From the NCBI GenBank assembly GCA_004357005.1, contig SMWH01000155.1:1-16957 (forward strand): DNA of 16,957 nucleotides, written 5' to 3'. The notes below the pieces were generated by a model. It saw only the letters and a list, made by a program, of their open reading frames with translations, was not told the origin of the DNA and ran no database searches. How positions within the stretch are numbered: position 1 is the first letter of the stretch; each line of letters begins with the position of its first letter. The position numbers were made by a program, and so were the translations under genes. This DNA comes from Gammaproteobacteria bacterium (GTDB lineage: Bacteria > Pseudomonadota > Gammaproteobacteria > SMWH01). This document shows positions 13,483-16,957 of this stretch, piece after piece.

Positions 13483-14587
13483 CACCTTTGGAAAATTGTT
13501 CGCGATCACAACCTTTGGCGAGAGCCACGGGCCCGCCATCGGCTGTGTCGTCGACGGGTGCCCGCCGGGACTGGAACTGAGCAAAGAAGACATCCAGCAT
13601 GAACTGGAAAGGCGGCGGCCGGGAAAAAGTCGTCACACCTCGCAACGGCGTGAACTGGATCAGGTGCAGATTCTGTCCGGCGTTTTCGAGGGACGCACCA
13701 CCGGGACACCGATCGGTTTGCTCATCGAGAACACCGATGTGCGCCCGAAAGACTATTCCAACATCAAGGAACAGTTCCGCCCGGGTCACGCCGACTACAC
13801 CTATCACCACAAGTATGGTATCCGCGACTATCGGGGTGGTGGCCGTTCATCGGCACGCGAGACCGCCCTGCGGGTGGCTGCCGGCGCCATCGCCAGGAAA
13901 TACCTGGCGGAAAAACTCGGCGTGAGGATCCGCGGTTATCTGGCCCAGATCGGTGACCTGCGCCTGGAGCCCGTCGATCTGGAAACGGTTGATGACAATC
14001 CCTTTTTCTGCCCCGACCCGGCGGCGGTTGAGACGCTGGAGTCGTTTATGGATCAGTTGCGCAAGTCCGGGGATTCGGTGGGCGCCCGGGTCAACGTAAT
14101 CGCCAGCGGCGTGCCGCCCGGGCTGGGTGAGCCCGTGTATGGAAAACTGGATGCGGAACTGGCCGCGGCGCTCATGAGTATCAATGCCGTCAAGGCCGTG
14201 GAAGTCGGTGCGGGCTTTGCGTGTGTCGAACAGAAGGGTACGGAGCACCGGGACGAAATTACACCAGAGGGTTTTCTCAGCAACCACGCCGGCGGGATCC
14301 TGGGTGGAATCTCCACGGGTCAGGATGTGATCGTCAGTATGGCTTTCAAACCCACATCCAGTCTGCGGTTGCCCGGACGCACCGTGAATATCCGGGGTGA
14401 AGCCGAGGAAATCGTGACCAAGGGCCGGCATGATCCCTGCGTGGGTGTCCGCGCCACGCCGATTGCCGAAGCCATGGTTGCCATCGTGCTCATGGACCAG
14501 TATCTGCGACACCGGGCACAGAACGCAGACGTGGGCGTGCAACAACCTCTGATTCCGGGATCAACGGATTCGGGATCAGGGGATTGA
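13472..14587 (+). CDS. aroC: Chorismate synthase
   Basis: Last enzyme of the shikimate pathway: converts 5-enolpyruvylshikimate 3-phosphate to chorismate using reduced FMN. The 371-residue length is normal to slightly long. All three family signatures are present: GESHGPAIGCVVDGCPP (16-32, with His19), GHADYTYHHKYG (105-116, with His106) and RGGGRSSARETALRVAAGA (121-139). The ATG has AGGA about five bases upstream, within the end of prmB. The last dozen residues (LIPGSTDSGSGD) are encoded by a degenerate GGATTCGGGATCA repeat, listed separately, and probably form a disordered tail. Confidence 0.97.
   Translation: MAANTFGKLFAITTFGESHGPAIGCVVDGCPPGLELSKEDIQHELERRRPGKSRHTSQRRELDQVQILSGVFEGRTTGTPIGLLIENTDVRPKDYSNIKEQFRPGHADYTYHHKYGIRDYRGGGRSSARETALRVAAGAIARKYLAEKLGVRIRGYLAQIGDLRLEPVDLETVDDNPFFCPDPAAVETLESFMDQLRKSGDSVGARVNVIASGVPPGLGEPVYGKLDAELAAALMSINAVKAVEVGAGFACVEQKGTEHRDEITPEGFLSNHAGGILGGISTGQDVIVSMAFKPTSSLRLPGRTVNIRGEAEEIVTKGRHDPCVGVRATPIAEAMVAIVLMDQYLRHRAQNADVGVQQPLIPGSTDSGSGD
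14551..14587 (+). repeat. Degenerate GGGATC/GGATTC microrepeat at the aroC 3' end
   Basis: GATTCCGGGATCA (14551-14563), GGATTCGGGATCA (14566-14578) and GGGGATTGA (14579-14587) are degenerate tandem copies of one short unit. They encode the last twelve residues and the stop of chorismate synthase. GGATTCGGGATTC-type simple repeats occur between genes in some gammaproteobacteria. Here the repeat seems to have grown into, or provided, the end of the gene. Confidence 0.55.
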
Positions 14588-14616
14588 GCCCGGTTTTGAA
14601 CGGAATGAATTCGTGA

Positions 14617-15636
14617 ATGCCTGAAGCAGTCAATGTCGCGGTTGTGGGCGCTACCGGCGCGGTGGGTGAGACGATTATGGCGCTGCTGGAAGAACGCAAT
14701 TTCCCCTCGACCACCGTCACGCCGTTGGCCAGCAAGCGTACCGCGGGCGAGCGGATCAGGCACCGCGGCAAAGAGCTGCTGGTCCGGAATCTCGAAGACT
14801 TCGATTTTGGCGATACCCAACTGGCGCTGTTTACGGCGGGAGCCGCAGTGTCCGATGTGCACGCAGTGCGGGCGGCGGGTGCGGGCTGTGTCGTCGTCGA
14901 CAACACCTCACGGTTTCGCTACGACGACGACGTGCCGCTGGTAGTGCCGGAGGTCAACCCGGAGGCCCTGGAACAGTACCGGCTGCGCAACATCGCCGCC
15001 AATCCCAACTGTACGACGATCCAGATCGTGATGGCGCTCAAACCCATCCATGACGCGGTCGGGCTGGAGCGGATCAACGTGTGTACCTATCAATCAGTCT
15101 CCGGGGCCGGCAAACGCGGACTTGAGGAACTGGCGCGCCAGACCGCCACCCTGCTCAACTTCGGCAAAATCGAGCCCCGGGTGTTCCCGCGGCAGATCGC
15201 CTTCAACGCGGTGCCCCATATCGATGAGTTCCAGGACAACGGCTATACCCGTGAGGAAATGAAGATCGTCTGGGAGATCCAGAAGATCCTGGGGGCGGAT
15301 ATCCTCGTGAACCCCACGGCGGTGCGGATTCCCGTGTTCTACGGCCACAGTGTTGCTTTGCACGTGGAGACCGCCGAAGCCCTGTCCGCGGCGGATGCCA
15401 GGGATCTGCTGGAACGGGCCCCCGGGGTGGAGGTCGTGGATGACCCGAAAAGCCAGGCCTATCCGACCCCCGTGTCCGAGGCCGCCGGCCGGGACCCGGT
15501 CTATGTGGGCCGGATTCGGCAGGATATATCGCATCCCAGGGGCCTGAACCTGTGGGTGGTGGCGGACAACCTGAGAAAAGGCGCTGCCTTGAACGCCGTC
15601 CAGGTGGCTGAGCGCTTGGTAAAAGACTATTTTTAG
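14617..15636 (+). CDS. asd: Aspartate-semialdehyde dehydrogenase
   Basis: NADPH-dependent reduction of aspartyl phosphate to aspartate semialdehyde, the branch point for lysine, threonine, methionine and diaminopimelate. The 339-residue protein has the nucleotide motif VVGATGAVGE (9-18), the active-site NPNCTT with Cys132, SVSGAGKRGLEEL (160-172) and RIPVFYGHS with substrate Arg237 and base His244. The Asn-Pro-Asn-Cys-Thr-Thr core with this length matches the shorter LeuB-adjacent/Pseudomonas Asd2 and Gram-positive-like form, not the E. coli form of about 370 residues. ATG 14617 has GGAATGA about eight bases upstream. It lies 29 bp after aroC and directly before fimV, the conserved asd-fimV order. 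Confidence 0.96.
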   Translation: MPEAVNVAVVGATGAVGETIMALLEERNFPSTTVTPLASKRTAGERIRHRGKELLVRNLEDFDFGDTQLALFTAGAAVSDVHAVRAAGAGCVVVDNTSRFRYDDDVPLVVPEVNPEALEQYRLRNIAANPNCTTIQIVMALKPIHDAVGLERINVCTYQSVSGAGKRGLEELARQTATLLNFGKIEPRVFPRQIAFNAVPHIDEFQDNGYTREEMKIVWEIQKILGADILVNPTAVRIPVFYGHSVALHVETAEALSAADARDLLERAPGVEVVDDPKSQAYPTPVSEAAGRDPVYVGRIRQDISHPRGLNLWVVADNLRKGAALNAVQVAERLVKDYF

Positions 15637-15644
15637 CCTATAGT
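15616..15644 (+). promoter_or_regulatory. Candidate sigma-70 promoter for fimV
   Basis: TTGGTA (15616-15621) and TATAGT (15639-15644) are separated by exactly 17 bp. They match the consensus boxes at 4 of 6 and 5 of 6 positions. The -35 box lies inside the last codons of asd. A transcript starting near 15651 would give fimV a leader of about 50 nt. No terminator is visible between asd and fimV, so readthrough is also possible. Confidence 0.5.
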
Positions 15645-15701
15645 TATCGTCGTCTTATGAGGGAGTTTCTCACTTAAGCCCCGTAAGGTCTTAATTCCCG
15701 T

Positions 15702-16957
15702 ATGAGTATCAGGACCTTGCCGAGGATATGCTGGGCCGCAGCATTGTTGTGTCTGGTCCCGGGGACCCTGTTTGCCCTGGGTGTGGGCAACATTCGGGTG
15801 CACTCCGGCCTCAACGAACCGTTGCGGGCCGAGTTTCCGCTCATTGCCCGGAATCCTGTCGAACTGGAAAACGCGGAAGTGGCGCTCGCCGCTCGGCAGG
15901 ACTTTCAGCGCGTTGATCTTGATTACGATCCGGTGTTGAGCCAGCTCGAGTTCGAGGTGGTTCGCAAACCGGATGGTCGAGTCGTCGTGCAGGTAACCAC
16001 CGTCCACCCCATTCGTGAACCGTTTCTGACATTCCTGGTGGAAGTGAACTGGGAGCGGGGTCGTCTGCTCAGAGAGTATTCCATTTTGCTGGATCCACCG
16101 GTGCGCATGGTCACACCGGATCCCGGCCGGGTCGACATTCGACCGGCCGCTCCTTCACCCACGCCGCCACCCGTGACCGAAACGGCGGAAGAAGCGGCGC
16201 CGGAGCGACAGGCGGAAACGGCCCGACCGGAGCCGTCGGCACCGCAACCGGCTCAGGAAGCAGCGACCCCCGAACCGGCGCCGGAACGTGTCGCCGAACC
16301 GGAACCAACGGCGGAAACAGATTTCGAAACGACGCCGACACCTGCGCCGGTCAGCTACCCGTCGCGGTCCGGTGAGTACGCCGTCGTACGGGGAGACACC
16401 CTGTGGCGTATCGCCCATGAGTACCAGTCCGACACCGGGATCAGTATCAACGAGATGATGGTGGCGATCCTGCGCGCCAACCCGAACGCTTTTTTCCAGG
16501 ACAACGTCAACGCGCTGAGCGCCGGTGAGATCCTGCGTATCCCGTCGAATAACGAGATCCGCAACATCGGCGTACAGGTGGCTTTCGAAGCGGTGCGCGC
16601 TCACAACCAGGCGTGGCAGGATTATCGCGCCCGATTGGGCGCTTACCCCCAGACGGTAGTGGAGTCACGCGTCGGTGATGTGCCGCGTACGGCGCCGGCC
16701 CGCGTACGTGCGCCCGCTGCCCGCGTGGAGGTTGTCCCGGCAAGGGCAGACAGTGACTCACTGTCTGCGAACCCGGGAACCGAAACGGAAGAAGATCTTC
16801 GCCAGGCACTGGCGCTGACGCAGGAACAACTGCTGACCGGCGAACAGGAGGGTGGCGAGTTGCGTTCGCGAGTCTCCGACCTCGAGAGTCAGGTAGACAA
16901 GCTCGAACGTCTGGTGGAGCTCAAGGATGCAGAACTCGCTGCGTTCCAGAATCAGCT
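15702..16957 (+). CDS. fimV: FimV/HubP-type polar assembly protein, N-terminal part (cut by right window edge)
   Basis: A large inner-membrane polar landmark protein needed for type IV pilus assembly and twitching in Pseudomonas, and for pole organisation in Vibrio and Shewanella (HubP). About 418 residues are visible. The signal peptide is 1-25 (cleavage after LFA). Next comes the conserved FimV N-terminal domain starting LGVGNIRVHSGLNEPLRAEF. A low-complexity Pro/Glu/Ala linker spans about 146-222. A LysM-type peptidoglycan-binding module follows (224-285, GEYAVVRGDTLWRIA to GEILRIPS). A Gln/Glu/Leu-rich segment from about 365 is the start of a coiled coil. The transmembrane and cytoplasmic TPR parts lie beyond the window. 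The ATG has only AAGG 13 bases upstream, a poor ribosome-binding site. Position after asd supports the call. Confidence 0.93.
   Translation, partial: MSIRTLPRICWAAALLCLVPGTLFALGVGNIRVHSGLNEPLRAEFPLIARNPVELENAEVALAARQDFQRVDLDYDPVLSQLEFEVVRKPDGRVVVQVTTVHPIREPFLTFLVEVNWERGRLLREYSILLDPPVRMVTPDPGRVDIRPAAPSPTPPPVTETAEEAAPERQAETARPEPSAPQPAQEAATPEPAPERVAEPEPTAETDFETTPTPAPVSYPSRSGEYAVVRGDTLWRIAHEYQSDTGISINEMMVAILRANPNAFFQDNVNALSAGEILRIPSNNEIRNIGVQVAFEAVRAHNQAWQDYRARLGAYPQTVVESRVGDVPRTAPARVRAPAARVEVVPARADSDSLSANPGTETEEDLRQALALTQEQLLTGEQEGGELRSRVSDLESQVDKLERLVELKDAELAAFQNQ

Noticed and set aside
12553..13593. Open frame of 346 codons on the minus strand opposite prmB
   Set aside because: It is antisense to PrmB with its SAM and NPPY motifs, has no ribosome-binding site, and its translation has no recognisable domain.
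13847..14545. Open frame of 232 codons on the minus strand opposite aroC
   Set aside because: It is a shadow of chorismate synthase, which carries all family signatures.

Overview
The window looks like a GC-rich gammaproteobacterial chromosome. The strongest clue is the right-hand order prmB-aroC-asd-fimV, which matches conserved gammaproteobacterial core synteny. A cluster of GGAGCGGC-type REP palindromes, of the kind common in Pseudomonas and Xanthomonadales-like genomes, agrees with this. I cannot name the genus. No rRNA, tRNA, CRISPR array, transposase or phage gene is visible.

Layout. (1) Positions 1-5229 hold branched-chain amino acid and acyl-CoA metabolism. A leftward pair, leucine dehydrogenase then isovaleryl-CoA dehydrogenase (cut by the window edge), faces away from a large rightward fused B12-dependent isobutyryl-CoA mutase (IcmF). 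A leader of about 360 bp between them holds a terminator-like hairpin pointing at the leucine dehydrogenase gene. A small secreted four-cysteine protein follows icmF closely. (2) Positions 5650-8805 are an accessory stretch: an Asp-nucleophile alpha/beta hydrolase bracketed by two unrelated palindromic elements, a putative 2OG-Fe(II) oxygenase, and a tandem pair of secreted Sel1-repeat paralogues. (3) Positions 8851-12465 are leftward. A tightly packed, overlapping set runs SCO1-like copper chaperone, phosphatidylserine decarboxylase, CrcB fluoride channel, DUF190. A REP cluster follows, then a BNR/sialidase-like lipoprotein with a CxCC motif. (4) Positions 12535-16957 are rightward core genes: prmB, aroC, asd and the N-terminal part of fimV.

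How the genes fit together. Leucine dehydrogenase and isovaleryl-CoA dehydrogenase supply early steps of leucine breakdown. IcmF interconverts isobutyryl-CoA and n-butyryl-CoA, linking valine-type acyl-CoAs to beta-oxidation. AroC and Asd are housekeeping amino-acid biosynthesis, PrmB methylates ribosomal protein uL3, and FimV organises the cell pole and type IV pili.

Most of the window is ordinary. The less explained parts are the two palindromic elements that fill the intergenic spaces around the hydrolase (one supplies its stop codon, the other occupies almost all of a divergent 70-bp promoter space), the Tyr/Gln substrate signature and long insertion in IcmF, the Sel1 pair with its shared C-terminal module, and the CxCC lipoprotein. 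I found no convincing new multi-gene system.
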